The notes under the pieces: model-generated
Told to the model about the DNA's origin: nothing
Database searches by the model: none
Seen by the model: only the letters and a program-made list of their open reading frames with translations
Program-made: the position numbers and the translations under genes
Part shown: in pieces, positions 63,799 through 64,000 of the stretch
Numbering within the stretch: the stretch's first letter is position 1
Layout: each line of letters opens with the position of its first letter
Assembly: GCF_029892045.1 (NCBI RefSeq)
Contig: NZ_CP120369.1
Location: 565,446-629,445 of the forward strand
From: Sinorhizobium numidicum
Lineage (GTDB): Bacteria > Pseudomonadota > Alphaproteobacteria > Rhizobiales > Rhizobiaceae
Reading direction: 5' to 3'
Length of the DNA stretch: 64,000 nucleotides

Positions 63799-64000
63799 AT
63801 GGCGAGAACAATGACATCCGATGCCCGAAAAAAGGACACGCGGGAGAAGATCGAACTTGGCGGGCTCATCGTGAAGGCGGGCTTGCGATACGAGAAGCGC
63901 GCGCTCCTGCTCGGGGCGTTGGTCGAACTCAGCCGCCGGCTGAAGTCCGACGAGGGCGAGCGGGCGCGGTTGACCGCGGTGGGCGCGCAGGCTTTCGGCG
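63799..64000 (+). CDS. traD: Conjugal transfer accessory protein TraD, partial
   Basis: First 67 codons: [40 protein letters not shown]. This matches TraD of Ti plasmids (about 70 residues), another relaxosome component. It starts 4 bases after traC and runs off the right edge, presumably a few codons before its end and followed by traG. Confidence 0.9.
   Translation, partial: MARTMTSDARKKDTREKIELGGLIVKAGLRYEKRALLLGALVELSRRLKSDEGERARLTAVGAQAFG

Overview
The window looks like part of a repABC-type secondary replicon (plasmid) from an alphaproteobacterium of the Rhizobiaceae (Rhizobium, Sinorhizobium/Ensifer or Agrobacterium type). The evidence is a complete repA-repB-repC cassette with a counter-transcribed RNA, a LuxI-type traI next to trbBCDEJK, an oriT flanked by traAFB and traCD in the Ti-plasmid layout, and many genes with rhizobial relatives (MucR/Ros, DUF1403, DUF1476, the AztD zinc system). 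The species is not determined; all assignments come from reading motifs and remembered families, with no database search.

Layout. 0-4.3 kb: a zinc-homeostasis cluster (zinc ABC ATPase fragment, two CobW/ZNG1-type GTPases, AztD, Zur) with palindromic Zur-box candidates in the divergent promoter. 4.5-7 kb: WGR and MucR-like proteins and several tiny rhizobial proteins, including a paralogous pair. 7-12 kb: a likely phage-defence locus (BECR/PBECR-like nuclease, SMC/RecF-like AAA ATPase, Mrr-nuclease/STAND NTPase). 12.7-25.2 kb: central-metabolism and transport genes (fumC, NAD-malic enzyme, ndh, cfa, cobT, thrE, FUSC, poxB, lysR), of which ndh, cfa, cobT, FUSC and a second malic enzyme are broken by small indels or deletions. 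25.2-31.3 kb: a mobile-element graveyard (ISL3, IS1182, ISKra4-like, IS21 remnants), including an in-frame chimera of a Mu-type transposase N-terminus with an amidohydrolase that has lost its N-terminus. 31.5-41.5 kb: plasmid accessory genes (DUF2267, DUF1476, ScpB/DUF1403 pair, Phd-VapC coupled to a tyrosine recombinase, serine recombinase, nucleotidyltransferase-HEPN protein, decayed recombinases). 41.5-47.5 kb: replication and partition, with two parS-like palindromes on either side of an IS110 element. 47.9-53.7 kb: quorum-sensing synthase and the first half of the trb mating-pair operon. 53.6-56.3 kb: a three-gene cassette (NDK-like, amino-acid-kinase-fold kinase, DegT-type aminotransferase) facing into a truncated trbL. 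57-64 kb: DUF433/DUF5615 toxin-antitoxin-like genes, truncated traH, then traB-traF-traA, oriT, traC-traD.

How it works together. Replication and segregation look intact. The DNA-processing side of conjugation (oriT, TraA relaxase, TraC, TraD) is present, but the trb operon stops inside trbL and traH is cut, so within this window the plasmid appears able to be mobilised but not to build its own mating pore. The two best candidates for undescribed biology are the AAA + Mrr-STAND defence locus at 7-12 kb and the NDK/kinase/aminotransferase cassette at 53.6-56.3 kb.
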